This document shows, one piece after another, positions 35,725 to 48,627 of a stretch of 64,000 nt of DNA; within the stretch, counting starts at the first letter, position 1, and each line of letters starts with the position of its first letter. A model generated the notes under the pieces. It saw nothing but the letters and a program-made list of their open reading frames with translations, had not been told where the DNA came from and ran no database searches. A program made the position numbers and the translations under genes. The DNA is from Capsicum annuum (lineage: Eukaryota > Streptophyta > Magnoliopsida > Solanales > Solanaceae), in assembly GCF_002878395.1 (NCBI RefSeq), contig NC_061111.1:25835669-25899668 (forward strand), given 5' to 3'.

Positions 35725-36175
35725 TGGAGGCTTCTGATATTGTGATTACAGGTACCTTCCTCGTTTATTTTAGACTTGCATCTATATTATTTGATCCGGG
35801 ATGGACTTTCTCCTATGTATCTATATATTTTACTTTGGGCTTTAATTCTGCTAGTGAGACTCCTTCCATGCCTATTCGTGTATCTACCCGGTAGGTAATT
35901 CTTTAGTGGTAGATCAGGCGTACTGATATTGTGTTAGTTTTGTTGGGCGTGAGTCTTTGGTAGACTTGTTTGTGTTAGATATGGTCGATTTTGGTGTTAT
36001 TTTAGGTATGGATTGGTTGGATCCTCATTATGTTATCTTAGATTATTTTGCTAAGACTGTGACTTTAGCTTTGGCTGGTGTGACAAGGATACCTTGGAAG
36101 GGTACACCTAATTCGGGTCCTAAGAGGGTTATATCTTATGTTCAGGCTCGTAAATTGGTTGAGAGAGGATGTTTA
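35725..36175 (+). pseudogene. Retroelement aspartic protease, broken
   Basis: The region LFDPGWTFSYVS aligns with the LFDSGA(T/S)HSF(V/I) active site, and VDFGVILGMDWLDPHYV with the downstream D-F-DVILGMDWL motif. The catalytic D-S/T-G triplet reads D-P-G (Pro at 35,796-35,798), and a stop and frame change separate the two halves near 35,895. Confidence 0.75.
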
Positions 36176-36249
36176 TGTTACTTGGCCATATTCATGACAC
36201 CAGTATTATTTTTCCTCCTTTCTTGGATTCTGTTTGTGTCGTCCGTAAG

Positions 36250-37100
36250 TTTATAGATGTGTTCCCTATGGACTCTCCTAGTACGCCTTCAGATCGAGAT
36301 ATTGGTTTTATTATTGATGTTGAGTCAGGCACCAAGCCCATTTTTATTCCTCCTTATAGGATGGCCCAAGCAGAGCTAAAAGAGCTGAAGGATCAGTTAT
36401 AGGAGTCATTGGATAAGAGATTTATTTGACCTAGTATTTCACCTTGGAGTGCGCTTGTTTTGTTTGTAAAGAGAAAGGATAGTTCAATGCGGATGTGTAT
36501 TGATTATCGACGGTTGAATAAGTGATGGTTAAGAATAAGTATCATCTTCCTCGCATTGATGATTTGTTTGATCAGCTCCATGGTGTTGTGGTGTTTTTGA
36601 AGATTGATTTGAGGTCTGGTTATCACCAGTTGAGGATTGAATCTTTGGATATTCTAAAAACTGCTTTTCGGACTCGATATGGTCATTATGAGTTCTTGGT
36701 CATGTCATTGGAGTTGACCAATGCCCCTCCCGCGTTCATGGAGTTGATGAACCAAGTGTTTCGACCGTATCTTGACTCCTTTATTATTGTATTTATAGAT
36801 GATATCTTGGTTTATTCCAAGAGTGAGGTTGAGCATGAGGAGCATTTACGAATTGTGCTTCAGAGATTGAGGGATGAGAAGTTGTATGCAAAGTTCTCTT
36901 AGTATGAGTTTTGGTTGAAGTTTATTTCTTTCATGGGTCATGTGGAGACTAAGGAAGGTATTATGGTTGATCCAGCCAAGGTTGCAGTGGTTCATGACCG
37001 GACTAAACCTACTTCGCCCACTAAGATTCAGAGTTTTGTTGGCTTGGCCGGGTATTATCGACGTTTTGTTGAGGGTTTTTCATCCATTGCAGCTCCTTTG
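36250..37100 (+). pseudogene. Reverse transcriptase, broken
   Basis: [10 protein letters not shown], then after a one-base frame change near 36,519 [31 protein letters not shown], the polymerase motif FIDDILVYS (FIDD codons 36,792-36,803) and the HVVSxxG-type tail FMGHVETKEGIMVDPAKV. The metal-binding Asp pair is intact. Additional stops at about 36,400, 36,430 and 36,900. Confidence 0.85.
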
Positions 37101-37109
37101 ACCAAGTTG

Positions 37110-37570
37110 ACCCAGAAAAAGATTTTTTTTTAGTGGTCTGATGCTTGTGAGGCGAGTTTCCTAAAGCTCAAGGCTTTGTTGACTTCAGCTCTTATATTGG
37201 CTTTGCCTAGGGGGGCGTGGGATTTATTGTCTTTTGTGATGCTTCAGGTGTTGGGTTAGGTGTTGTGTTTATACAGAAGGGCAAGGTAATTATGTAAGTG
37301 TCTCGTCAAGATTGGAGCCTCATGAGAGGAATTATCCTACCCATGATTTAGAGTTGTGCGCAGTTGTGTTTGCCTTGAAGTTGTGGAGGCACTACTTGTA
37401 TGGAGTCCGTTGTGAGATCGCCTCAAATCATCATAGCTTTCAGTACTTTTTTACCAGTGAGATCTTCATATGAGGCAGCACTGTTGGTTTGAGTTGCTTA
37501 AGGATTATGACTTGACTATTCTCTACTATCTAGGAAAGGCTAATGTGGTTGGGAATACATTAAACCGGAA
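37110..37570 (+). pseudogene. RNase H region, broken
   Basis: SDACEASFLKLKALLTSALI, then a frame change, VFCDASGVGLG-type words, LKLWRHYLYGVRCEI and LLKDYDLTI, matching the Ty3-gypsy RNase H (D-A-S-xxGLG). Multiple frameshifts and stops. Confidence 0.7.
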
Positions 37571-37683
37571 GTCGACTATCATGGGTAGCTTGGAGCATCT
37601 TTTGACCTAAGAGAGGCTTTTGGCCTTAGAGATTCAATTTTTAGCTAACCAAATGGTTGGGCTTGATATTTCAATACTAGGGT

Positions 37684-38100
37684 ATGTTTTGTCATTTGTG
37701 GATCACTATGAACTTCGTGGCTGGATTTTCTCGTACATCTCATTGTTCTGACAGTGTTTGGGTCATCGTGGATCGATTGACCAAGTCAGCTTATTTTATT
37801 TTGGTTCAGGTCTCATTCAGTGCTGAGGGGTTGGCTCGTATCTATATTCGTGAGATTGTGCATCTGTATAGTGTGCCAGTGTCCATTATTTCAAATCGAG
37901 GTCATGTGTTCACATCTCACTTTTGGAAGACTTTTCAGGATGAGAGGTACTCGGGTTAATCTTAGCATAGCATTTTACCTCCATATTGATGGTCAGATAG
38001 AGCGGACTATACAGGTTTTGGAGGATATGTTTTGCGCATGTGTGATGGATTTTGGTGGCCAATAGGAGCAACATTTGGCTTTAGCAGAGTTTGCATATAG
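37684..38100 (+). pseudogene. Integrase core with both catalytic Asp replaced
   Basis: NFVAGFSRT, VWVIVDRLTKSAYF and ISNRGHVFTSHFWKTFQ align with the DFVxGLPRT, VDRLTKSAHF and ISDRGxxFTSxFW blocks of gypsy integrases. First and second catalytic Asp are Asn: AAC at 37,711-37,713 and AAT at 37,894-37,896. The Glu in GQIERT follows after a frame change. The N-terminal zinc-binding (HHCC) domain and linker expected between about 37,680 and this block are missing, a deletion of roughly 400-450 bp. Confidence 0.8.
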
Positions 38101-38369
38101 TAATAGCTACCATTCCAGTATTGATATAGCTTCTTTTGAGGCATTTTATGGTAGGCGTTGTCGCTCCCCAGTAGGTTGGTTTGATGTTTCTGAGGTGAGA
38201 CCTCGAGGTACGGACTAGCTTCGTAATTCTTTGGATAGGGTCGGGATCATTCAGGATAGACTTTGAGCGACTTAGAGTAGGCAGAAGTGTTAGGCTGATC
38301 GTAGACTTCATGCCTTGAGATTTGGTGTTGGTGATCATGTTTTCCCTTTGAGTTTCACCCATAAGGGGT

Positions 38370-38790
38370 GTGATGAATAGGAGCAAGCTTAGCCCCAGGT
38401 ATATTGGTCCATTTGAGATTCTTCAGACTGTTGGTGATGTGGCTTATGAGTTGGCTTTGCCCCCTGATCTATCTCCTGTTCATCCAGTTTTTCATGTTTC
38501 TATGCTTCGTTGCTATATTCTTGATGAGTCTCATGTCATTCGTTTGAAGTCAGTTCAGTTAGATGAGTGGTTTTCCTTTGTTGAGGAGCTAGTTTTGATT
38601 TTTGGCTAGGGATGTTAGGCGGTTGCGCTCTAGAGTGATCCTGGTGGTTAAGGTCCAGTGGCGACATCGACCTGTAGAAGAAGCTACTTAAGAGGTCGAG
38701 TCTAATATATGTAGTCCTTATCCCCAGTTCTTTGTTGATTCAGGTATTTCTTTTGCCTTAGTTCGAGGCCGAACTAGATTTTTAGTGGTG
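38370..38790 (+). pseudogene. Integrase C-terminal / chromodomain-like tail
   Basis: [38 protein letters not shown], then VKVQWRHRPVEEAT. The GPF/Y module and the following chromodomain-like tail are typical of chromoviruses of the Tekay/Del type. A stop at 38,607 and a frame change split it. Confidence 0.7.
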
Positions 38791-38794
38791 ATGA

Positions 38795-41656
38795 TGTAAC
38801 AACCTGAAAGTTTGATGAAATATGTGAAATTTGTGATTTCATGTGATTTGACTATTTACCCCTCCCCGTAGTTGCATTATGGTATTTCTGGGGTGTGGGA
38901 GTGATTGACATGATTTTTGATGCATTTTGGTATCATTTATTTTGTATTGTGGTTTTTGACGGCTTCGATAGCTTTATTTTGGACTAATGTGGATATATTT
39001 TGATCCGTGCGATGGATGACCAAACTGACTATGCCAGCAGCTCCGGAATATCGATTTAGGCTAGGTAAACCTTTGGTTCGAGTCCCAGTGCACCCGAGCT
39101 CATTTCGTCTATTGATCGAAAAGTTAAAAAATTGAAAATATAGGTGTGGGACCCACATTTGATCGAAACGACCTCGAATGGAAAATCCGACTTCACCAGC
39201 AGATCTGAAATGTCGATTTTAGAGTGTTAGCATGTTTGGTATGATTTTATGGCTTTTAAATCTCATTTCGACCCTTGATTTGAAAAATTATAATTTCGAA
39301 TTTCGGGGGTCAACTTTATGAAAACGATGTTCTTTTGAAAAAATAATAACGCCAACGCGTCCAAAATGTTGAATTTAGTACGGTTTCATAATTCGTTTGC
39401 ATGTATCGGACTCCGAACGAATCCTGGGCACCCCATTGAAGTCCAGATTGAGTTTAAAAAAAAAACAGCTTTTTCTTTTGACAGCGTGCAGAAAAATCTG
39501 CACTGATAAATAACTTTTTTTTGACCTATTTTGCTCATTTTTTATCTTGGCTCTTGAGAACTAAACCCTAAATAGTTTGGGAGCTTAAAAGTGTAGCTTG
39601 TGGGGGCTTGGGAAGCTAGATTAACACCTTTTTCTTGGTTTTATTATGGATTAAAAGTAAGAATTCACCCTATTCGTAGTAATTTCTTAATAAATTTTTC
39701 AAAATCTTTGGGCATGATTTTAAATCCAAATTTCACTCCTTTTCACTTGAGTAATATTTTTATCTTATAATTATTAGTTTTTCATCAATTTAACTTTTAA
39801 AACAACCTCGATTCTTGATTTTAACCCGGATTTCAAAGATTTTACCCGGTAAAGCTCAAAAATAGTTTTTCTTCGATTTGAACTATGTTTTTAATTCGAT
39901 TTAACTTTAGTTTTCAGCTGTAGGTTTCTAAAAATATGGGAAACATACTTTTGAAATAAAGTTTCGATTTTGCCTTTCTTTTTCAGAAACCCATTTTAGG
40001 GGTCCGTTTTGACCCCGAATCAAAAGTAGTCAATATGGGTGTCGTTGGTTTTGTCTTAACACATATATTTCATATTTGATATTTTTAGTGGAGTTTAAAT
40101 TTATTCGTGAAAAGTAAGATCGCAGGTTCAAGTGTAGCGGACCGGTTTCGGCTTTTGAGGTAGGTTATGGCTTAACTCTTCAGACTGGGCTGGGTAGTAA
40201 ATGATGGTACAAAATGCACGTTAAGGGTGGGAACTAATCATGAAAAATGGCTATATATGTGTTGTGCCTGTGTGGGGGCCTATATGTGATTTAATTATCG
40301 AAATTGAGATATTATGTGATATGTTTGATCGTGTGGGGTACTATGTGATATTGATAGCTTTGAATACGTGTGAATAATTATATTTTGTTTTTTAATGTGG
40401 TACCATTGGTGTATTGTGAATTCATACTTTATTGACATGTGAGACATGTGGAAATTCATGGATTAGACGAAAATAATAAGTGGATATTGGTTCATGTGGT
40501 TGTGGGAATGTATCATTATGGTTGGGTGTGGAAATATATCATGTGATTGGTTGTGGAAATACCATTGTGATTGGTTGTGAGCATTACATCTTGATAGCAT
40601 ACTCATTCATGAAACATTGGTACCACCGTGACAACATCTGAGAAAATTGGCAACACCTTTTTAAAAAAACATTGCAACACCTTGTAAAACCCTTTCTGAG
40701 GGATATGCCAGAAAGAAGATATGAGATATGTGGATTTTATATGGGTTGACGAACCCCCCATGGGTCCTACGTCGGGAAGATTTAGCTCCGTAGGTGTATA
40801 CGGGGATTGTCCGATGATCCCGGAGGTTGTGTGACGACCTCGTGCATCGTCATCATCATCATCATATACATTGCACTTACTTTTTTGTGTTTATGTTGTG
40901 TTGTATTGCCTTATTGACTTGTCATCTATGTATTTGTCTTACCTTCCTTTACTTGTATTTGATGATCTTGTATCTACATGTTCTCTCTTGTTCTATTTAT
41001 ATGTGACATAATTTAGAATTGTATTCAATACCTTGTTGTGTTGCTGTAATATAGGTGACATCTATTAGAACTGTTAGTGCAAGTGGTGTGGGCTACCGTT
41101 GTGGGACATTTTCTGATCGCAGGTGGGGTGCCCTTAGTGTATATTTTGTATGCTTTATTTACTACTTTGCTTAGTCGGCCTATGATACCTACTGAGTACA
41201 AGTGGACCGTACTCATGCCTACTGCACCCTTTCGGTGCAGGTCCTATCTCGAGTGCGCCTCAAATTTCTTGACTCGGGCGATTGTTGGAGCATCCAAGGT
41301 AGCGGTTGGATATTCATGCGTCCAAAGTTCACCTTTATCTTTCTAAAGTAGTTATGTCTTTATTAGTATTCAGAGACAGATATTATTTCTTTTGTGATTA
41401 TTTTTCCAATATTTTTGACTCTTGGATTGTACTAGTAGTTCTTACACTATTGACACCTGATTTTGGGCATGATTGACGTTTTGGATAAGTTCTTTCCGCA
41501 TTGTTATGATTACTTATATAGTTCGGCTTCATTCTAGAAGCCTTACCGTGGGATATTTCTGTCTTCTCTTCTTTTCATATCAGTTTGGGTGATAGGCTTA
41601 CTTGTCAAGGTACGCCGCGACAAGTGTCATCATGACCCTCGTTTTTGGATCGTGCA
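38795..41656 (+). repeat. 3' LTR
   Basis: Begins TGTAACAACC after a purine-rich AGTGGTGATGA stretch (polypurine tract) and ends GGATCGTGCA. Slightly longer than the 5' LTR (2,862 versus 2,815 bp), partly by a local duplication of GGTTGTGGAAATACCA near 40,550. Confidence 0.9.
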
Positions 41657-42290
41657 ATAAATATGTGAATGTGGTACTTATTAAATAAAGAAATCAAACA
41701 ATCATAAATTACATATAATTAAATTAAATATTTAATACAATTAAATTAAATATTTAACAACTATGAAATAAAACAACATTAAAACAAAGAACAATGATAT
41801 CAAACACATATATTTAAAAAACTTAAGCTTTGCCAACTATACTAACAAAATTTCTATTTTCAAAGTTTTTTTTTTCTTCACTCTTCTTTATCTTCTTCTA
41901 TAAGTCGACAATAACAAAAAAATTATTACCAAATTACAATAAACTCTTAAGAATACTTCTTCACAAACTAAACAATAAAAATGGTATTAATTTGAAATTG
42001 ATTCACCTATGAATCTTACTTATCAAAACCTTTTTATTTACGTAACCAATAAAACTTATGATATAGGGGTATATATAAGAGAGGCTAAGAAGTCAGAACT
42101 CTATTTTAATTCAAATTTAAATTTCAAATATCATATTAATTTGCTAAAAAATAATTTGTTATTCTTCTTATCCTTAATTTGTTATTCTTTCTTATCCTTA
42201 CTCTTTTTCAAATGTAATGTATATTTACCTAATAATTCATATATTTGAATTGAGATAATAATTTAAAAGCAGTGAGATTATTATTATTAC

Positions 42291-42348
<58 letters not shown>

Positions 42349-43241
42349 TATATTTTATTTTTCATTTAATATTTAATCAAAATTTATTCAAATATAATAT
42401 ATTACTACTACTATTATTAAATGTATTATTACATTCGTACGTAATTAATATTATTATTAATTATTATCCCACTTCTACATACTACATACACTAATATCTA
42501 CCACTACTACTAATTAATATTATTAAATCTATAAAATGTACTAATATCTACCATTACTACTAATTGTTATTACAAATATATTTTATAACAATAAATTTAA
42601 AAGAGATAAGTTTGAAATAGTAAATGTCTATTAGAACTCTTAATTATGGGTTTCTATTTTTAAGATAATAATTTTTTTTAAAGAATAATGTACTTAGAAT
42701 TCAAATAATTATCATCCAATTCATACTTTAATTGCTACTACTTCTATTTTAAATTCAAATTTCTAATGTTTATCTTACAATCATAATACATTTTGATAGT
42801 AATGGTTATCCATATTTTGTGACAGCAAATCGTGTAGCATAATTACGGAATAAACACATCTATATTTTTTTTAAAATATAAGTTTATCTTTGAGAAGATA
42901 TGTGGAAGTTAATTAGGAATAGAAAATTCTTAATTAAAGACGGAGAAATATTTATCACTTCACATAATCTTTATGGTGAAAAAGAATGACGTACTAATTT
43001 TGCACGTAGTTTGCACCATAATCATTGATAGTAAAATATTTTTCAAAAATCTTAACCAAATAAACATGGGAGAATAAAAATATATGTTTTTCTTCGCTAT
43101 CGGATGCTTTTTTCCATTATATCAAACAAAGTTCAACCTCAAAACACCATAATTCAATTGAATCTTCCCTATATAATTTTATGCATAAATAAGATAAAAA
43201 AACGTTACCTTAAAAAGAAACAACAATCGCGAACTAACAAT
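41657..43241. other. AT-rich repeats between retroelement and right arm
   Basis: No gene. Holds copy 2 of the dispersed repeat family (42,060-42,345) with an ATT run at 42,280-42,340. Confidence 0.5.
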
Positions 43242-43520
43242 AGAAAATTGAAGGAAAGGTGTCTTTTAAGTCTTGAATGAAGGATTGGTGACATTGACCA
43301 ACTTAAAGGGTCAAACATCATTAGAATACTTGATTAAGTTAATTGTGGACTTGATTAATATTTTTAAAACTTTCTAATCTTTTCAAAAATGCAAATCAAC
43401 CCAACCCAACCCACACCACACCCCTCTTCAATCCAAATCAACTACTCTCTCTCTTTCTCCAACTTCTCTAAACTCTCTCCTAACCAACAGTTCTGTAAAA
43501 TTTCTCCCTTCAACCTCCGG

Positions 43521-43530
43521 CAATAAATAG
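43521..43530 (+). promoter_or_regulatory. TATA-like box of gene B-right
   Basis: CAATAAATAG followed by TCGGGTGAGTTCCTTTTCGAC, preceded by a CTCTCTC tract. It is the single-copy equivalent of the triplicated block at 20,690-20,990. Confidence 0.45.
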
Positions 43531-43849
43531 TCGGGTGAGTTCCTTTTCGACTTTCAATCGTCAATCGACGTAAAGACTTCTCCAGCGACAACAACTTTGA
43601 GTTCTTCGTTTTCCCATTTTTTTTTTCACAAGTAAAATATTATGAAGAAACAGAGGAACTTAAGCCAACTACTCTTCTAGTATTTAAATAGACCCTAATT
43701 TCTGGCATTTATTCTTCTTATTGTCGTACTATTGATTGGAATTTGTTGGCAATTTTTTATCACAGTTGATGTTCTTAGTGTGTGTATGTGTGTGTGATGT
43801 GTTGGTGTTGCTGGGTTGATTTGTTGTTTGTCTTGGTAAAAATGGTATT

Positions 43850-44470
43850 TTAGCTGATGAAACATCTGATGCAACGGATGAAAATTTGATGCAACTATGA
43901 AAATATGATGCAACAGGTGAACAATCTAACAGATAATTCATCTGTTGCGACAGACGACTCTTCTGTTTGGAAGAAATCTATGTAATATTGATCCAACAGA
44001 TAACTGATTAGTGATTTATTTTTATTTGTTCCAACGATTTACTCTTCATTTTGCAATAGATTAGTGACTATTTTTATTCTTTCCAACGGTTTACTCATTC
44101 GTTGCAACAGGTCGATTCTATGTTGCAACAAATAACATACCTGGTGCAACAGATTAGTGATCTATTTTTATCCATCCAATGGTTTACTCATCCATTGCAA
44201 CAGGTCAGTTATATGTTGCAACAGATAACATACCTGGTTAACATACCTGGTGCAATAGATTAGTGATCTATTTTTATGGTTTTCAACGGATTACTCATCC
44301 GTTGCAACGAGTTATATGTTGCATCAGATAAAATACCAAGTACAACAGATTAGTGTTATTTTTATGGTTCCCACAGATTACTCATCCGTTGCAATAGGTC
44401 AGTTATATATTGCAAAAGATAACATACCTAGTACAATAGATTAGTTGTCTGTTGGAACTGTTATATTACT
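43850..44470 (+). repeat. Palindromic-repeat array in gene B-right leader
   Basis: Half-sites CAACAGAT / ATCTGTTG with a larger period of about 90-110 bp from 44,130: GTGCAA(C/T)AGATTAGTGATCTA recurs four times with ACTCATCCGTTGCAAC between. Confidence 0.7.
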
Positions 44471-44524
44471 ATTATGTATTAATCAATTATAATCTATGTT
44501 ATGTTCTTGTTAATTTAAGATAAC

Positions 44525-47500
44525 ATGGCTCCCAAAAGAAAAGAAATCGAATCAAGTCCAAGTAAAGAAACAAGTGCAGCAGCTCATCTACATCCACCAC
44601 TCTATGAGCTTGCTTTACAAGCGCTATCTAAATCACGAGTAGAAGATAATGAACACTAAGAGGAGGAAAAGAGATGATCCAAATGCTAATAGCCCTTCTG
44701 CCGAAGAGTTGGTCAAAACCTTAAGCATTGATTGTTATCCTGTGAGAATGCAGTGCGATCGTGCCACAGATTTAATGGGTGATCTCGTGGTTAAGTCAGT
44801 CATGGGAAAATTATTTGACACCTTCAGAAAAATACTTCGAGAATAAAATTAGATTCTTATTTCAGGAAAAGTTGCCTTAGGCAATATCTTGATTAGCCGG
44901 AGGACAACAATGCTTGATTCCTGATGAAAATGGTATATGATCTTCTCAAGCATAGGTTTATGTATGAAAACAAAGATTAGATGGATGAGGTATGGATAAA
45001 TTACTATGGCACGACTATTTATTTTGGTTGGAAGGAGTTTTCCATAGTTACCAGACTAAAATGTTATCCTCCTTCTCCTTCTCAAGTTATACCTACTCTG
45101 ACCCAAAAAAAGCACCCTGCACACCCAAAAATGGAAAAGGCAAGTCGAGTGATCGTGATGATCTGGTGTCCATTATTGGTCCAAGCTTCAAAAACAAAAA
45201 TCTGATAGAAGCATTGAAAGGTAAAGGACTTTCAAAGAAGCATAAGCAATCATTGTGCTTGGTTTGATTTGTACATAATGTTCTTTGGATGAGAGACGCT
45301 AAAAATAATATAAGCCTCAGTTTAATAAATATCTCCGAGAATCTTGAGGCATTTAACAGCTATTCTTGGGGTTATGAAAGCTTCAAAATGACTGTCAAAT
45401 ATTTGTTGACTCCGTTAACGCCAAAAACAGACAACTTATATGGCTTTCCATGGGCCTTCATGGTAAATATTTCTTTTATCATGATATGATTCATCATTTT
45501 TTTATTCAATAATGCTTTTGATTTATTGGCATTATGTTATAGGCTTGGGCATTTGAAACCATTCCTTATTTGAGACAATAAGTGAACTACTAGGAAGAAG
45601 TTTCCTGTCCAAGAATTCTGAGATGGTTGTCGGCCAAAACCAATAAAAATGTAAAATTTTCTGATCTTTTCAATCCCCCTAAGGAAGCAGTAAGTCCAAT
45701 TCTAATCAAGTTTTTATTTTAATTAATGATTAAATAATTTCATCATTATTCTTAATATATGTATGGATTTATTTTAGATTATCCATCTGTGGCTTGTTCT
45801 GACCAACCGAGAGCTGAAGATACCATTTTTTCTTACTTTACAGTCTATGCAAACTTTATCGGACCCTAAGGTCGTTGATGGAATAAAAATGGAATTGTTT
45901 GGAGCAACAACCATTACAAGAAAAATAATTTTTTAGGGTGGGGCTAATGATGCTCCTTTTACAGTTTTAGAAATAACAAACCATTATTATTATTATCATA
46001 ATGGTTGTACAAATTTTTCTCCAGATTTTGCCGCATCTAGCGAATATTCTTCATACAAATGTCAAGAGTGCAAGGTGAAACATGATGGAGTGATTAATGT
46101 TATTAATGTACTAACTGCTTCTATAAAGGAAATGACATCTAAGAGGGATATCATTCCATCAAAGAGTATTTCATATCCAGACACTTCACTAGAGATCAAG
46201 GTGACCAAGAGGAGAAGGAAAGACACTTCCAAGGCATCATCAATCATAAAAAAAACAAGATTGCAACACCTCTATCTTTGTCTTGCACCGATGTTCACTG
46301 TGCAAGGGCCACAAGAGAGAAGCATGAGCTGAAGAAGGTGAATATACATTATCTTTTCCAAAAAATAAACAGGCACATATCTGTTGCAACTGTTATCTAA
46401 CCTATTACATCAGATTCGTTATCTGTTTTAACAGATGAGTCTTATGTTGCAACAGATAGGTAATTTGTTTGAAATTATCATACTGCTCTGATTTACCTGT
46501 TTGAATTTGTCCCAACAGATAATCTATCTGATGCAACATAAGACTCATCTATTGCAACAAATGAAAAATTTGCTGTATATCTCTACTTAGCATTGGCAAT
46601 TCTGGATTTCCAGGTGGATGTCACAGCTACTACCAAAGAGCATAATATCACAGTTGATAATCCATCAACTACTTCCAACTATAAAGAAAAAGTAGAGCCT
46701 ATCAGTTTGGGAGAACAAAAGAATTACCCATTTGAAGGGTTCAACATCTCGAACGAGGCTCCAAAAAAACTAACATAGTTGATTAACGACTATTTAGAAT
46801 GGATTGTCGATGGGCTGTAAAGCATCATGCCAGTAGGTACATAAGTTAATTTTATAGATATTGGTTTATACAATTCTTGTTGTAAGAACCTGACATTAAC
46901 ACATATAAATCATCATGCAGAAAATAAAATGACGAGCACTACAAAGTGAAATAATCGAGTCTTGGTTTTAATATGTTTTACTTTGTTGTTGCACATCCCA
47001 GAATGAAGAATTGGTTTTATTTGATGTCACAACCCAAACTTGCTGGAATGATGAGGTTTAAATGCCTTGCATATTACTATTAATTAATACTTTATTTAAT
47101 TGCATCTGCGTATTGATTTTTTTGTTACGTAATTCAAAATGTTTGATAACATGTGCATCACATCGATGTCATTTCTTACTACCTCCGAAAGAAGGCCAAG
47201 TTGCAAATACAAGAACAATACAGATACACAACATGCAATTAGTTGTACAAAGTTTACATTAATAATGCCTATGATAGGAATTGTCAATAGCAACCGGAAG
47301 TTTTCCGAAACGAGGAATGCTTAATCAACATCATCAAAGATTTTAGCATTTCGACTGGCTTACCTTGACATTTGGTCGACGAAGTGTACATCCCAATCAA
47401 TTGTGGTGATGAATTCCATTGGGTGTTGGCTGTCGTCATTCTAAAAAAAGGTATATTCGAGTTTATAACTTGATGTCGCGAAGGAGACGTTCTGGGCCAT

Positions 47501-48000
47501 CATCTGAGATACAAAAGATGGCCAAAATATTGCCTACTTACCTTGATATGAGTGGATTTTTAGACCATAAGGTTCGTACTGATTGGTCGATGATTGAAGC
47601 ATACCGGGATAAAATGACTAATCCATTTGATGTACAATATATTGATGAAATTTCTCAACAAACCATTGGTAGCCTGTAAGTTTAAGTGTCATGATTTAGT
47701 TTCATTTCACAAATTTTACTACGCTTGCATGAACAACAAGATATGGATTATCTATTTTTTTATAACGCAGGGATTGTGGTCCTTTTATTGCCACTTATGC
47801 CGAGTATTTGAGCGATGGATTACAAGTACCAAATGATGGACTTGATGTCGGATTACTCCGCAAAAGATATGCTACTCTTTAATGGAAATACGGAGAAGCG
47901 AAAGCTCAGAAGCCGTATGCAACCGACACTAAAGATCCACAACAATCAAAGCCGAATTTCGTAGCACCGGATGAAGAACAACTTGTCCATATTGATTAGA
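44525..48000 (+). pseudogene. Gene B-right: DUF1985 plus Ulp1 protease, broken
   Basis: Start [15 protein letters not shown], then [33 protein letters not shown] and DUF1985 blocks MDEVWINYYGTTIYFGWKEF, QSLCLV, SYSWGYESFKMTVKYLL. After introns: AWAFETIPYLRQ (45,542 on), the IIHLWLVLTNRELKIPFFLT exon (45,778 on, with CQECKVKHD), VDVTATTKEHN (46,611 on) and the Ulp1 core. His 47,416-47,418 (EFHWVLAV) and Cys 47,775-47,777 (DCGPFIATYAEYLSDGLQVP) are present; the Asp position is Asn (VYN, 47,467-47,469). An intron interrupts just before DCG. Breaks: stop and frame change near 44,655, TAA at 44,844, stop at 45,265, TAG at 46,776, TAA at 47,880 and others. The tail PNFVAPDEEQLVHID ends at TAG 47,998. 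Confidence 0.75.
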
Positions 48001-48199
48001 TCTTTATAGCTTGATTCTGTCTATGTAATAACCTATCCTCCTTGGTTTAACTTGTTGATTTATTTGTAGAGTAGATCATTTGTACCCATAATAATTTTTT
48101 TTATATTTCATTTATTTGTTGAGTTATTTCATATAATTTTTGAAGGGTTCGATTTATTTTATTTTGTCTATGAATATAAAATCCTCATTTTTGAACATG

Positions 48200-48627
48200 T
48201 TAATTGAAATGGAGTACTAGATTCAAATATTGCAACAGATAATACATCTGTTGTAACAGACGACATATCTTATCAGACAGATTTTAACATATGTTGCAAC
48301 ATGAGATGAAACATGTAGGTCATCTGCTGGAAATTATATAATAGGTCTTCCTACTTTTTTGATTTTCTCCAACAGATTACCAATCAGTTGCAACATATAG
48401 ATTATATGTTGCAACAGATCGTATATCTATTGCGACAGACAGACTGGGAACATATGTATAACGCAATAGATGACTAACCTATTCCAACAAATAATTAATC
48501 TGTCACAATAGGTACTATATATGTTATGACAGATATAAAATCTATTGCATTATAAAAATTCAACTTGGCCGGACATAAAAATTATTACCACTACATGTAA
48601 AGTGAATTGGCTTGAAATGAAAATTTG
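48200..48627. repeat. Gene A/B intergenic palindromic repeats, right
   Basis: The two genes converge here. Half-site cluster 48,230-48,550; no zinc-finger insert, unlike the left arm. Confidence 0.6.

Larger units (their letters stand above)
31891..41656 (+). mobile_element. Ty3-gypsy LTR retrotransposon (Tekay/Del-like), defective
   Basis: Two LTRs (31,891-34,705 and 38,795-41,656) flank about 4.1 kb holding, in order, gag zinc knuckle, protease, reverse transcriptase, RNase H, integrase and a C-terminal tail: the Ty3-gypsy order. Flanks are GTAAA before and ATAAA after, a possible 5-bp target duplication with one mismatch. A hand comparison of the first about 155 LTR bases gives about 14 differences, so the insertion is not recent. 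All frames are interrupted. It sits wholly in the spacer between the inverted arms. Confidence 0.9.
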
